From NCBI GenBank assembly GCA_037043235.1, contig JAWRVZ010000093.1:2035001-2099000 (forward strand): a stretch of DNA of 64,000 nt, given 5' to 3'. Position numbers and translations under genes: made by a program. Below the pieces are notes generated by a model. That model was not told the DNA's origin. It made no database searches and was given only the letters and a program-made list of their open reading frames with translations. Source of the stretch: Rhodeus uyekii. Lineage: Eukaryota; Chordata; Actinopteri; Cypriniformes; Acheilognathidae. Below, in pieces: positions 1 to 11,757 of this stretch (its first letter is position 1; every line of letters begins with the position of its first letter).

Positions 1-431
1 TACCGCCATATCGGCAGCCGTATTGCAGAAAGCAGCGTTGCTTCATTGTGATGCACGAGAAACGGTTTCCCAGAATGCTAGACAAAGAGAGAAACTCTCT
101 AAGAAGCTTTGTACACACCCGCGGCACTCAGACAAGACACGTGATTGGTTCCCGGCGCGAGATCGACCAATGAGAGCACGAGTGGAGTGGGAGCCTCTTC
201 ACCTCTCTCAGAAGCAAATGTTGACGATCCAGCACCAATATCTGACGATGAGGAGCTTCCCGAACTGATTTAAAGGCCTCATTATACCAGTGCAGTAACA
301 CCATCATCATCATCACATTCATCAAACCGCACAGGACTGTCATCGTCGTCACTACTGGAGTCAAGTCTCAAGATACTACTGTCACTGATAATATCCAGCA
401 CCATAACACCATAATACGTATCGTATGAGCG

Positions 432-487
<56 letters not shown>

Positions 488-694
488 ATGTATAATATTA
501 AGGTTTTACAATTAAATAGATTTAATTAAAATCTATTTAAAGTATAAAATAAATACATATTTTAAACATTCTGGTACTTACACACACATATATACGGAAA
601 ATGCTAAGGGGGGCCAATCCTACTTCGCGGATTTTCACCTATCGTGGGGGGGGTTTCGATCCATATTAACCACGATAAACGAGGGATCACTGTA
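1..694 (+). mobile_element. 3' end of a Tigger/pogo-like DNA transposon (remnant)
   Basis: The left edge appears to lie inside a DNA transposon. A plus-strand frame ending at the stop at 271-273 has an acidic tail (DDPAPISDDEELPELI), the kind of C-terminus seen on Tigger/pogo transposases. About 420 bp later a GC-rich end ceases at 694 in CACTG followed by TA. Read on the minus strand this end starts CAGTGATCCCTCG, a Tigger-type terminal inverted repeat. The same end recurs at 1771-1893. A GA microsatellite (433-485) interrupts the 3' part. The transposase body and left end would lie outside the window. The minus strand of 270-380 is also acidic in one frame, so the coding strand is uncertain. 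Confidence 0.4.
433..485. repeat. (GA)n microsatellite
   Basis: An uninterrupted GA dinucleotide run of about 53 bp inside the transposon remnant at the left edge. Confidence 0.95.
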
Positions 695-1770
695 GTGCAG
701 AAATAGAACGCCAGCCAAGCAACAACCATTGAGATACTACAGGACAGAAATGCTAACAGATGGCTTTTTCCAGGTATCGTTGACCTTTTTGCTCAAAATC
801 ATCACCATCATGAGCCTAAAATATGGTGAAGAGGTCCTTGTGTCTGTACTTGGGAGGACCTAAAAACACAAGAGACCATATTTAATGAGCTGGAAAACTA
901 TTAGGTCTTGATGGCATCTGCTAATGATAGCCAGACTGACAAAAAGGACGTTTACCTTCACCAAGCATTACAAATTAATGTTGCGATTAGCGGCATAATT
1001 AAGACCGAAAACGCTCTCGGATGCTTCTTGTTTAAATCTGACTGAGGTGAGTGGGTAAAACAAATGTTATGTTGAATGTAAAACAAGTAACATGCCCAAT
1101 CACGAGTAGTAATCGCTGCAAATGATTATTAAACAACAGATGCAGACAAAGGATCCTAATCAACACGTGTGACACAAAAGGCACTCAAAATCAATGTGTG
1201 ACAATACAGATGCAATAAAACGTTTGTTTCTCATGGGATTAACCATTCTTTTCTTAGAATGCAAGGTCATGAAATGTCATTCAGTTCATAATTAATTTCA
1301 GCAGCCCCGGAGGCACACCATTAATCATATTTATGCATCAACTCTAATTTAATATGCATTTCATCACACTATGAGTGGTTGTAAACAGTGGAAACAGGGT
1401 ACAAATAATTCTCTCTGCTTAGTTTACGCCGTCTAGTATAAAGCGGCGGGAAATTTATGGAAATTGTACCTGTATTGAGATGTTTGTTCCTGTGCTAAAC
1501 TTATTAGTCAAATTATCCCAACACAATGCAGATTCATTTATTAAATATCATTATGAGGTCTAGGGTGGAGGACTAATAATTACAATGTGACTTAATCCAA
1601 TGCTTATTTCCCTCTTATCTGTCACTTGAATTTTGCTTTCGAATGATAAGTGAGAACTGTTCCCGTTTCCTCTCCTGAAAAACAAGTACATGCTAAAAAA
1701 AATTGCTGCCTTGTTGCCATCCCATGAGCTCAGCTATAGCTGAGAGACACGATTAGACACGATTTTAAAA
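695..1770. other. Intergenic, no gene seen
   Basis: Unique AT-rich sequence. No ORF of note, no splice-flanked coding stretch and no repeat family that I recognise. Confidence 0.6.
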
Positions 1771-1893
1771 TTCTGATACCTACACACATATACAGAAATT
1801 CCTAGGGGGGGCCAATCCTACTTCATGGATTTTCACCTATTGTGGGGGGTTTCGGTCCACATTAACCGCGATAAACGAGGGATCACTGTAGTG
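1771..1893. mobile_element. Second copy of a Tigger-like transposon end
   Basis: About 120 bp closely matching 570-694, in the same orientation: GGGGCCAATCCTACTTC, then a G run, then GATAAACGAGGGATCACTG and TA. This is a detached terminus. The GC-rich minisatellite begins about 45 bp beyond it. Confidence 0.5.
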
Positions 1894-1937
1894 CAGAAAC
1901 CGCAAAGGTGGTTAGCACAAGAGCCATAGCCCTGTCG

Positions 1938-3075
1938 ACCAGCCGATCGATCTGTCGACGGGGGGTGGGGGGGTGGCAGAGCGATCAATCTGTCGACGGG
2001 GGGTAGCGGAGCGATCAATCAGTTGTCGGGGGGGCGGAGCGATCGATTTGTCGACGTGGGGGGGGGGGGGATGGCGGAGCGATTTGATCTGTCTACCGGT
2101 GAACGTCGTCCAAGGACGGAAGTAGCGGACCGGGGGGCAGCGCAATCTATCTGACGTCCAAGGGCGGAAGTAGCGGGGTGGCGCAATCTACCTGTCGTCC
2201 AAGGGCGGAAGTAGTGGACCAGGGAGTGCGTGATCTACCTGTCGTCCAAGGGTGGATGTAGCGGACTGGGGGGCGGCACGATCTACCTGTCGTCCAAGGG
2301 CGGAAGTAGCGGGGCAGCGCAATCTATCTGACGTCCAAGGGCGGAAGTAGCGGGGTGGCGCAATCTACCTGTCGTCCAAGGGCGGAAGTAGTGGACCAGG
2401 GAGTGCGCGATCTACCTGTCGTCCAAGGGTGGATGTAGCGGACTGGGGGGCGGCACGATCTACCTGTCTTCCAAGGGCGGAAGTAGCGGGGCGGCGAAAT
2501 CTACCTGTCGTCCAAGGGCAGAAGTAGCGGGGTGGCGCGATCTACCTGTCGTCCAAGGGCGGAAGTAGCGGACCAGGGGGCAGCGCGATCTATCTGACGT
2601 CCAAGAGCGGAAGTAGCGGGGTGGCGCAATCTACCTGTCGTCCAAGGGCGGAAGTAGTGGACCAGGGAGCGCGCGATCTACCTGTCGTCCAAGGGTGGAT
2701 GTAGCGGACTGGGGGGCGGCACGATCTACCTGTCGTCCAAGGGCGGATGTAGCGGACTGGGGGGCGGCACGATCTACCTGTCGTCCAAGGGCGGAAGTAG
2801 CGGGCGGCGCAATCTACCTGTCGTCCAAGGGCGGAAGTAGCGGGGCGGCGCAATCTATCTGACGTCCAAGGGCGGAAGTAGCGGGGCGGCGAAATCTACC
2901 TGTCGTCCAAGGGCAGAAGTAGCGGGGTGGCGCAATCTACCTGTCGTCCAAGGGGCGGAAGTAGCGGACTACATCCGCCCTTGGACGACAGGTAGATCGT
3001 GCCGCCCCCGAGTCCGCTACTTCCGCCCTTGGACGACAGGTAGATCGCGCCACCCCGCTACTTCTGCCCTTGTAA
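1938..3075. repeat. GC-rich minisatellite with an orientation switch
   Basis: A tandem array. The first part (1938-2100) has short diverged units around GAGCGATCAATCTGTCGAC with runs of 6-12 G. From about 2105 to 2969 roughly 20 units of 37-48 bp carry the core CTGTCGTCCAAGGGCGGAAG and differ in short linkers. Multi-unit blocks repeat (for example about 179 bp between 2152 and 2331), showing higher-order duplication. At about 2970 the array flips: two to three units to 3075 are in reverse complement, so the junction is a large inverted repeat. The open frames here are by-products of a GC-rich repeat, not genes. Confidence 0.95.
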
Positions 3076-3796
3076 ACTGCCCTGAGCGTGGAACGTAGAT
3101 AGGTCTCCTCCCATTATATAGAGCCATCATGTTTAAGCAAGTCATGCTTTCTTCAGGGCTATAGAGTGTTAGGCTCTCTTTGAATGTTGTTAGGCCTCTA
3201 CTCTTTTAGAGTTATCCTGTTGATGCCATTTTTTTTTACAGTCAGTACAATTAAGCACACTTCTTTTACATAAGGTAGACAATTTTGCATGTGTTGCATT
3301 TATTAAATAATAATAAAAATAATCCTATAATAATATTTCTTATGATTCACAATATTATACGAGATTTTCCAAGACTTCACATAATATGTAGACATTTTTA
3401 TTTTTGTGATAAATTGCATGAAACAGCACAAATAAACTATGATCCGTTGTGTGAAATTATAATCAAAATGCCTTTCATCCAAAGAAAAGCAAAGCAATGA
3501 TTTTTAATTCCATTTTAAAACGTCTACATCACCCTTTTTATAATTTGGCTTTTAATCAGAAATTGCCATGCCTCCATAACCATAAATAAAGAACAAAAAG
3601 TAATTATTGCTGATTCATGCGTATAGCCATAAATGAAATGCGTTCTGCTTTTTACACAGAAACAAATGAAAATCATTTGTGTTCAACAGGCAGCATATAA
3701 TGATAGAACAATTTAGCAGAACAAAATTAGATGGTGGCCTTAAATAACTAATTCTGCTTCTGATTTCCAAGCTTGCTTGTCATATTGAAAGCAGTA
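3076..3796. other. AT-rich intergenic sequence
   Basis: No gene seen. A short stretch near 3233-3290 (ACAATTAAGCACACTTCTTT) resembles the right end of the low-complexity repeat at 46020-46925. Confidence 0.5.
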
Positions 3797-4018
3797 TTAA
3801 AGGGACAGTTCACCCAAAAATTAAAGTTCCTCATTTACTCCCCGTCAAGTTGTTCCAAAACTTTCTTCTGTTGAACACAAAAGAAGATATTTTGAAGAAT
3901 GCTGTTGCCTATCCTACACTTAACATAACAAATGTCAGTAAACAAACTGTTTCTGGTCCCTCATATTATGGTAATCAATGGAGACCATCACCTGTTTGGT
4001 TACCAAAGTTCTTAAAAA
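3797..4018. mobile_element. Palindromic MITE, left part
   Basis: Begins TTAAAGGGACAGTTCACCC and continues through GTTGTTCCAAAAC and GAACACAAAAGAAGATATTT. I recognise this as the left arm of a very abundant fish non-autonomous DNA element that normally ends in the reverse complement (GGGTGAACT...CCTTTAA). The right arm is missing; another transposon starts at 4021. Confidence 0.7.
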
Positions 4019-4020
4019 TA

Positions 4021-4274
4021 CAGTGGAGTTCACTTATCTCGATCCATGGTTAACTCACCAATACTATTATGTAGACGTTTTTGAAGTGGAATCGCCAAAC
4101 TCCCTATTTGTCTTTTTCTTTGTATTTTCTCATCGGTTACGTCGATTCTTTAATGTCGCCGAATCCTAGTATCTCGAGCAAAAACAAGGGACAAATTCGC
4201 CACTTCACATGGTTATCTCGTGACTGAGAGTTCACTGCCCATGCGCTGAGTTCGCGTTGCACATGGATCGCGGT
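4021..4274 (+). mobile_element. Tigger/pogo-like MITE, left part
   Basis: Starts CAGTGGAGTTCACTTATC directly after a TA, as does the complete copy at 29245-29781. Both share the later block beginning GTTCACTGC. This copy carries about 180 bp more internal sequence than the 29-kb copy and lacks a visible right end, stopping where a hAT-like element begins. Confidence 0.6.
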
Positions 4275-4735
4275 CAATGTTGCCAACTTGGTGCCTTTGT
4301 CGCTATATTTAGCAAGTTTTCAGACCACTCTAGCACAAATTTTCAAAATAGCGACTAGCAACAAATCTAACGACTTCATCTGGAGTTATTGGAGGCTTTT
4401 GGAGACTCTCTGAAGTGAAAGCACATATCATTCTTACTCTTCTCAAGGAGCAGCGAGTGCTGCCGCATCCCCATCCCAAAGCACTCACAGGCGGCCCAGT
4501 CTCCGCACAGCAGATCCGCCCAGATGCAGGGAGAGCAGGAGATGTTCACTCCTCCACGTGCAAATGAATTGCGCATGTCCGGGAAGCCGCCGCTGGCTGA
4601 TTACGCAATGGCAGTACGGGATGCGGGATGCATCGCTGCATTTGTTTGACTCACCCAGCCTCAGTCACGTACTCTCGTCCACTGTGTGTGTGTGCACCTG
4701 TTTTTAACGAAAGCTAACTAGCTGACTTGTTTATC

Positions 4736-4887
4736 ATGTCTCAGTCAAAACTGTACACCCAAAAATACAGGAAGGAGTGGGAATCAAACCCTGAATTCCA
4801 AGACTGGTTAAAGCCGTTTATTGGTGATAATACATGGGCATACTTGTTGAGACAGAACATTAGGCAGGCAGAAAGCAAGAAAGTACA

Positions 4888-4888
<1 letters not shown>
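4736..4888 (+). pseudogene. Transposase N-terminal fragment (zinc-finger type)
   Basis: An ATG at 4736 opens a frame containing KYRKEWESNPEFQDWL, then GDNTWAY. This matches the start of a family of fish transposon proteins in which a C-x2-C zinc finger follows the AY. Here the cysteines are gone (AY is followed by LLRQ) and the frame runs into a CA microsatellite, so it cannot encode a working protein. The family assignment rests on recollection of the KYRKEWE/DWL pattern, not on a search. Confidence 0.4.

Positions 4889-4930
<42 letters not shown>
4888..4930. repeat. (CA)n microsatellite
   Basis: About 43 bp of alternating AC, read as poly-Thr-His in the overlapping frame. Confidence 0.95.
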
Positions 4931-4937
<7 letters not shown>

Positions 4938-5170
4938 TCCCTGTTTCTGGTTCTGATGTGAGCTCTGCTCAGCGCCGCTGTGGAATGAAGCAAATTAAGA
5001 AGCAAAAAAAAAAAAAAACGGTAACCTGCTTGTGTACTTCCGGAAAAAAATGTACTAGGGCAGGATGCTGAGAAATTTGTGTGAGCCACCCCGTCACCCA
5101 CTGTCACTCCAAACTCACTGAAGAAGACGAAAGCCAGGGCAGAACGTGCAACACAAATCTTGCACGGCAA

Positions 5171-8113
5171 TCTGCAGAGTCTCGTTTAGTTATACTCAAA
5201 AATGATTGGACTCTCAGGTGAGATCCCAATTTGTCAGTTCAGTTCTGTAGTAGCATCAAACGTGACTGAATGAAAGGCCACTTGTCAGACAGAAGACAAG
5301 TTATGGAAGCAAAAATTCCCAAAGACTCAAAATGTACATGCTTGAAAAAAATAATGGTTTTAGCTGTAGATTCTTGACTTACAACAAAACAAAACTCTTA
5401 AGCCAATCTAAAACATATCTAGGAACAAATCACCAAACTGGCTACAATAACATTTTTATTATAAAAAAATATTGATTACCTAATAAGAAAGTATCTTATT
5501 ATTAAATTTGATATTACTTGTTATTACTTATTATTGGTTAAGCTTTTAACCATATTAAAGTTGTAGCTGAAGTGTTAATGTAGTACTACTCATTTGTCCT
5601 GCATTACTTCCTACATAGTTGCATATTAACGACAGACCTTTATTCTAAATTGTTTGAGTTCGAGAAAGGTGAACTATAAATAAAATGTATTATTATTATT
5701 ATCATAAAAAGCCTACAAGCCTTCAAGGCATCCCAATTCTGGAGAGATGTAATTTATTGCCATACACATACAATGCCTGTTTTGCGCGGGTTATTTGAAG
5801 AATATCTGACCCAGTTGTTGCTTCAGTTCATCAGTCACGTTTAGAGCTATGTGCGGCTACATCCTTTTCACTCTTTTGCCAGGAGTGAAAAGGTTTCTTC
5901 CACTTCTTGTGACCCGTGTAAGATGCTGTAAATGCCCTATCTGTCCAGACCCATAACGCTGAAAGATTTCCTGAGAGAAGAAATGGAAAGGCCTCATCTG
6001 ATAGATAAGGACACTATTTCAGGGGTCCATGTGTGCAAGTCATAAAGAATATGATGCATCGTAAAAGACATGCACATTGCTGTAGCTTGCAAAAATTTGA
6101 ATATTTTTTAGAAAACAAAAATGGTTTCAGTCGTGAAAACCCTGAGACACCTTTTGTGTTCCTGGTCACAGATGTCCTGCCTTTTAAAAATGGCTTTTAA
6201 ATCACTCTTCATGCTACATTATTTATGACCAAATATTGCATTCAATCTTTTTGTCAACTTGCTTTCTTTCAATTGACACCAGTTTTGTAATATTTCTATA
6301 TTATTGGTGCTGGTGGCCTTTTAGGTCGATGAATAGATGTTTGATCGTCTCTGTCCTTAAAAAAAGTGACCTTTAATGGTTTTAAATAATATCAGTTAAA
6401 AATATAGTAAATTATAGTCTATACCTGCCATTTATTTTTAATACAAGACCTTCTTGCTGTGAGATGAGTTTTATCCACTGAGGTATATTAACTCCTTTAA
6501 AAAAATAATGTTAAAATAATTATCTTAACTCTGCGCATCTTATTTAATATGGAAATTTCAAAGGCGCCTACAATGTAAATGTGAATTTTAAACTTAAATT
6601 CAATATTGCCAAATTTGCTTGCTAATACAGCTCTTTTTTTTATTAAATCAGTGAGACCTATGATTAATTAGATCTCAAAGAAATACAAAACCTATGCTAA
6701 TTGAAAGAAAACAAGTTGACAAAAAGACTGAATCCAATATTCGGTAATAATAGTAATAACATATTTAGAAGCATGTTTTTTTTGTTTTTGTAAGCCAGTT
6801 TTGACTGGGAACACCAAAAGTGTAACAAAGTGGAGGGAAGAAAAAAAATCTTAAAGCATTTTTGTGGGAAGTAGTTATACACTGGGAAAGTAAAGTCAGT
6901 AAGTTTTAGTCCTATATGATAACAATAACTTCTCCGGGTCAAAATGACCCAAACTCTAAACAAAGAGATGGTCAATAAATGTAGTGTAGAAGGTAATACA
7001 TTTCTTATAAAATCAGGTATGAGTACCACATTTTTACCAAAATAATGCGAAATAGTGCCTGGATACACAAAATCAGGAAAAAAAAAATGTAAGGAGGAAC
7101 ATAAGGAAGAATACATAATGATATAATTTTGACGTAAATAAGCCACAATTTAGCAACCACTCAGAAAGCCCTAGCTACCTTTTAGATCACAAGAAATACA
7201 TTACAAGTCACTCATAACATCGTAATATGTTTGTGTGGAAGCTGTAAGGATTCTGATGCGTCGTATAAATCTCTTTTAATGAAGACGGATCAGTGCATTC
7301 CCTCCACTCGTGAGCATATAAAGAAAGGTATTTCCAGTAGGCAAAGTGATTTGCCAGCATGTGTTTTTTCTTCTTCTCTCCATGTCTGTTTCTGAATATC
7401 TGTACTTATCTCTTTGAAAGGTGAGCCTCTCCAATTTTTTTTCTCCAACCAACTTAAAGGGCAACTCAGGATATTGTCTTGTAAATGTCCGTATTTGTCT
7501 TCAGGATTATGAGCATAGAAATTACAAGCAGTGGCAGCAGTTGAAATGAATGAAAATGAGCTGAAGATCATTATTCAGTATTCTCAATCTTGTGTTATTA
7601 CTTAATTAGAAATTAAATGTATAAATCATTATTGATTGGTATAAAGTAAACATAATAATATATTGTACTGTATACTATTAACAATATTTCAAGATGAACA
7701 CTTAAAGCAACTGAAGTAGGTTTTATTTGATTATTCACACTCTTTTTGTTTTTGAAAAATCATGTTAAAATGTATCAAATAAGATATATCACCTTCACAA
7801 TACAGAGCTTTTTTCATAAAACTAAGTACTTAAATATCAGACATATCATTGGGAGATAGCGATAACTAATATTTCTATGCATTTTAAGTAGTATATTGTA
7901 CTTTTATAAAGATCTCATTAATTTATATTACAAGCTTTCAGATTTTCATCTTACTTTTTGCACCAAATTAAATTTTTCAGCTCAGTTTGGGTCACTTTTG
8001 AGGCGAGATGGGTTTTTTTCTTCCTCCTCAAGCATGAGCTAAATATTATGAGCCACAAATATGATACAAAAAATAAGAATTAATTAAATAAATAAATATA
8101 TATATATATATAC

Positions 8114-8195
<82 letters not shown>

Positions 8196-9029
8196 GTGTG
8201 TGTGTGTGTGTGTGTGTGTTAATAACTATAGGGAGGAGAGTCAAAAGGTAGATATCTTTTGATGGAAAACTTTTTATTTTCAGGAAAAACTAAATGTATA
8301 TTCTCATACTGATAAATTGCTGATAAAAGACAAAAGAAAAAGTTTCATTATAATTTTATATATCTCTTATTTGGCAAACAAGAACTCAGGAAGGAAATAA
8401 TACAGGACAAATATTCCTTGTTGGTGAATTTCCTTTACATGTGCACTGCTTTTTGTGATGAAAGCATAAAGTGATCAAAAGTTACAGCATTTTTGTTTAG
8501 CTCTTGATAAAAAAGGGCATATTTAAAATTGTTCCTCTGTGAGAAATATCTCCACATCAACATGAGAATCTGCTGTAAATAATGATGTGCCATTTTCCAC
8601 AATTGGATGATGAAATCACGGGGAAAAAGGTGACATAAATGCCACATCCGTATATTATTTACATATGGGTATTGCTGGGGCTTCGTGTACAAAATCTCAT
8701 TTAATCAAAGCCCAAAACTATTATATTTGTTGAATTCTACTCTGTGAGACCTTTCAGATGGCATATGACCGGGTTAAAGGGTTAATAGAAAAAAGCTTAA
8801 ACCTTGTTTTTACTATGTTAAATTGTCAACCCTGTTACAATTATCATTATTATGTACAAAGGATTATTCAAAGCCTAAATTAAATCAATTGCCAAATATG
8901 TCAGTTCATATAATACAAATACAGTTCAAACATACTCTGCTCCTAATTTTCACTATGTTCTAAAGAAACTGAACTCATTTTGTGTACAAAGATATATTTG
9001 AAAACCTATAGCACTTATATTCTGTCCAG
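5171..9029. other. AT-rich intergenic sequence with a long TA/TG microsatellite
   Basis: Very AT-rich. Open frames here (such as 6697-7146 minus) have no recognisable domain and biased composition. Apart from the microsatellite at 8094-8219 I see nothing functional. Confidence 0.55.
8094..8219. repeat. Compound (TA)n-(TG)n microsatellite
   Basis: Roughly 100 bp of TA with occasional CA, followed by about 13 TG repeats to 8219. Confidence 0.95.
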
Positions 9030-9405
9030 AAAGCACTAGCATCTCTCTGTGGAGGTTTATGAGCAGCAAGCGATGAGGAAAGCCTGTGATAAGGACGATA
9101 ACTCACATCCCTTGACCACACACTTTGAGATAATGCCTTCAGGCAGGCAGTTCAGTGCATGACCAACTGCTACAAGTTAACTTTTGTACCAGAGTATATT
9201 ACTGTGTCCCTCTTTGTAATTTGAAATTTTTAAAGGATTATTAATGTGTTATTTTGGTATTTATTAATAACTGAATCTACTTTAAAGTATGATGTAACAT
9301 GTATTATGATTTATCTATATTTTAATATGGTTAAGTTTTTGGATATGTCTGTTATGTGCGTTTTAAGCCCCATTGTAATCGCCCCTTGTGGGATTAATAA
9401 AGTGG
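9030..9405 (+). mobile_element. 3' end of a non-LTR retrotransposon (L2/CR1/Rex-like)
   Basis: A plus-strand frame near 9092-9160 reads DDNSHPLTTHFEIMPSGRQF and then a stop. This matches the HPL...F..LPSGRRY pattern at the C-terminus of reverse transcriptases of L2/Rex-type LINEs. The following 240 bp is AT-rich and ends CCCCTTGTGGGATTAATAAAG, the kind of 3' tail these elements carry. The copy is 5'-truncated, which is normal for LINEs. Confidence 0.6.
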
Positions 9406-9756
9406 TTAACTAGATTTTAAAGAACGTTTAACAGCATTACGTGTGGCTAAAACCAGAAATATTTGCTTTCTCATGCAGTATCCAGAGGTAGGAACCCTGT
9501 GTCTTGTGCATGCAGATTGTTGTTTGGTGAAAAAATTTAAAATAGTAGTTGAAAGAACTAAATTAATTCATAAATGTCTTTTTTTTTAGCCTATGCCTAT
9601 GTCGTCACTAGCCATTGCAAACTTGTACTAATAATCTAAAATGTATCCAATTCCTAAGCCATCATGTTTTTGTATTGATAACTTCCAACAGCTTCTTCAA
9701 AAAAGAGTTTAGAAATTCTACCAGTATTCTGCATCTAGCATCATGTTTTACATTCA
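9406..9756. other. Intergenic, no feature seen
   Basis: No gene, repeat or structured element recognised. Confidence 0.5.
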
Positions 9757-10770
9757 CGGTTACATTAATGCAGTGGTTCTCAAATAGTGGGGCGCCCCTT
9801 TTTGCCAGGGAGTAGGTTTTCTTGAACTGAACAAGAGCAGCAGATATGAAGTTCAGATAACAAACCCTTCACCCTTTGACATGTACGATCACACCGATGT
9901 TCATGTGTGTCACGTGATCAACCACTTCACACGTGTTTTCACGCAATATCTGGCACTGATCCAGAAAAAGACGCGATCAGAGCTTGTCATTTATCACAAT
10001 TCAGTGTTTTCAACCACATAAGGTTTCTTTTAGGTTTCAAACATTTAAATACTCATAAGTACTGGCAAAACAATACTTTTATACAAAAACACACACGGAT
10101 GTCTATAAAAGAGGAAATACCAATCCATTCAATTATAAACTGACTCTGTGTTTTATTCATATCAGATACACATTGTATTGGTAACAATAAACTTCACTCT
10201 GTTCTTCTCCCACTTCACTGGACACTTACTATCACATATTTCAGAAGAAGTGACTGAATTGACGTGTTGTAAATCAGACAGATCAGATTCTCTGAATTGC
10301 AGCGCAAAACAACACAGCGGCGCCCATCGCACATCACAGATCAACGAACATGATCATTATAAAAATTAAGCGACAAAACACATTCACTTCCACATATCTG
10401 AGAATCTGAATATCAGGTAGTTGATAACAGAGCTAACAAGTTGGTGACTGTTTTTAATAAAAAAGGAAAAACTAAATAAATGTAATACATCATACAAATA
10501 CAGCACTTTTTGTGACTGCGGTATGTCACGTGACAAGCAGGACGCGTCGCCATGGAAACAATAAGGCGAAAGTTAATAATTAAAGTTAAAGAAAGGTGCG
10601 ACAGAAAATAATTGAGAAGCACTGCATTAATGCATTTGGCAGATGCTTTTCTCCAAAGCGACTTACATTGCATTCAAGAAACACATTGAGTCAGTTCTTG
10701 CTTTCCCTGGGATCGAAGCCATGACCTTGGCATTGTAAACTCCAATGCTCTACTGGCTGAGCTACAGGAC
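9757..10770 (-). mobile_element. tRNA-derived SINE split by a hAT insertion
   Basis: The SINE lies on the minus strand. Its 5' head (10700-10770) has a tRNA-like A box (AGCTCAGCCAGTAGAGCA in reverse) and a B-box-like GGCTTCGATCCC. Its 3' region is at 10633-10700 (AGATGCTTTTCTCC...GCGACTTACATTGC). The terminal TTACATTAATG lies at about 9760-9770, separated from the rest by the hAT-like element at 9771-10624. Other copies are at 22660, 30250 and 30460. Confidence 0.7.
9771..10624. mobile_element. Non-autonomous hAT-type transposon with intact 8-bp target duplication
   Basis: Left end CAGTGGTTCTCAA, right end TTGAGAAGCACTG: terminal inverted repeats of 13 bp with one mismatch. The flanks are a perfect 8-bp duplication, CATTAATG, at 9763-9770 and 10625-10632. 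CAGTGGTTCTCAA ends and 8-bp duplications are hallmarks of the hAT superfamily. The 854-bp interior has no transposase frame, so it would need an enzyme in trans. Confidence 0.85.
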
Positions 10771-11387
10771 AGCTGTAGGAAAGGGTTTTCTATGGAAATG
10801 AATAAAATCTTGCATTTCAACCGTATGTTCCTACTGTCTCCATGTTTTGTATTAATGATCTATGGGCTCTATTGTTTGAAGCTATCTTTACACAATGACT
10901 ACAATGATGTGCTTGCAGACTCCAATGCCTCTGAGCATCAGGCGAACAGTGATGAACAGTGAACTGCGGGGTTTGACGGAGTGGGTGGACCCTCTAAACC
11001 TAGTGGTTAGGAAGAGGTCAGCCACATGCTGTTTGGATCGTTACACCACCTGAGCCCAAACCTGTGGTGCCAGTCTGATTTATGGTCTCCCGTAGCCCGA
11101 ACCACCCAATGGAGGCATCCTATCCTGCCCCAACTGAGGCCCATCCATCTTGGGTCATGAAGTCGGACTGCCTTTCAGTACTGTACATCTTGTTGAGCTG
11201 TGTTGGCCTCAGTCTTAATCTTGCTCCGTGATTTAATGGGCACATTAAGGGCAGGACTCAATACAGTACAGTAAATTACTGCAGGCCTGCCAGGCAGATA
11301 AAATTAATACAGCAGCAAATCTGGAGGTCTCACCTGATCATCACACAAATCTGAGTAATTCATGGTGGTAGTGCAGGAGACGTTAGG
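10771..11387. other. Intergenic, mixed composition
   Basis: No coding potential recognised. The part at 10920-11340 is less AT-rich than its surroundings, without an identifiable family. Confidence 0.45.
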
Positions 11388-11615
11388 TTAAAGCAATAGT
11401 TTACACAAATGAATCTGCCATTATTTATTCACCCTCACGTCATTTCAAACCTGTATTAAATATTTTCAAAATGGTATGCTTTGAAGAATATTTACACATA
11501 CAAGAATTGTGGATTGTTGAGGGTTGTTTTGAAGCTCCAAAAATGTCAAAAATCTATTTATAAACAATACAAATAGACCACATGATATGAGGAAAAGTGA
11601 AGGATGACAGAATTT
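11388..11615. mobile_element. Palindromic MITE (diverged)
   Basis: Left arm TTAAAGCAATAGTTTACAC...TTATTCACCCTCA...AAACCTGTATT is the characteristic order of the abundant fish foldback MITE. The right side is recognisable only as AAGTGAAGGATGACAG. Confidence 0.55.
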
Positions 11616-11757
11616 TCTGTGATTGTCTTTCTGTGATTCTGTAAATGTCCAGTTGAAATATGCAGCGTTACTGTTACAATTTGGCTTACGTTTTGAGTCG
11701 AGTAGCCTCAGGACTCCAAAGAACAGACATTTGCAGAGCCATAAAGGCCCCAATATA

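Larger units (their letters stand above)
4275..5170 (+). mobile_element. Decayed hAT-like transposon, 5' part
   Basis: Starts CAATGTTGCCAACTTGG with a region of TAGCGAC-type motifs, which I recognise as the terminal part of an abundant fish hAT-type family. A transposase N-terminus remnant follows at 4736. A (CA)n microsatellite at 4888-4930 and a poly(A) run near 5005 interrupt the body. No right end was found. Confidence 0.45.

Noticed and set aside
1833..2853. Arg/Pro-rich frames within the GC-rich array
   Set aside because: Translation of a minisatellite; frames shift with unit length and show no family.
1938..3075. CRISPR-like array
   Set aside because: Units are contiguous without unique spacers, and the genome is eukaryotic; it is a minisatellite.
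4376..4576. Minus-strand frame with several Cys (66 codons)
   Set aside because: Lies inside the hAT-like element opposite its leader; no zinc-finger spacing and no family match.
6936..6950. GGGTCA-AAA-TGACCC palindrome resembling a nuclear receptor IR3 site
   Set aside because: A single palindrome in AT-rich DNA; similar motifs occur in fish repeats, so a functional site is not supported.
6697..7146. 149-codon open frame, minus strand
   Set aside because: Low-complexity Leu/Phe/Ser/Tyr-rich translation of AT-rich DNA, no domain, no splice or promoter context.
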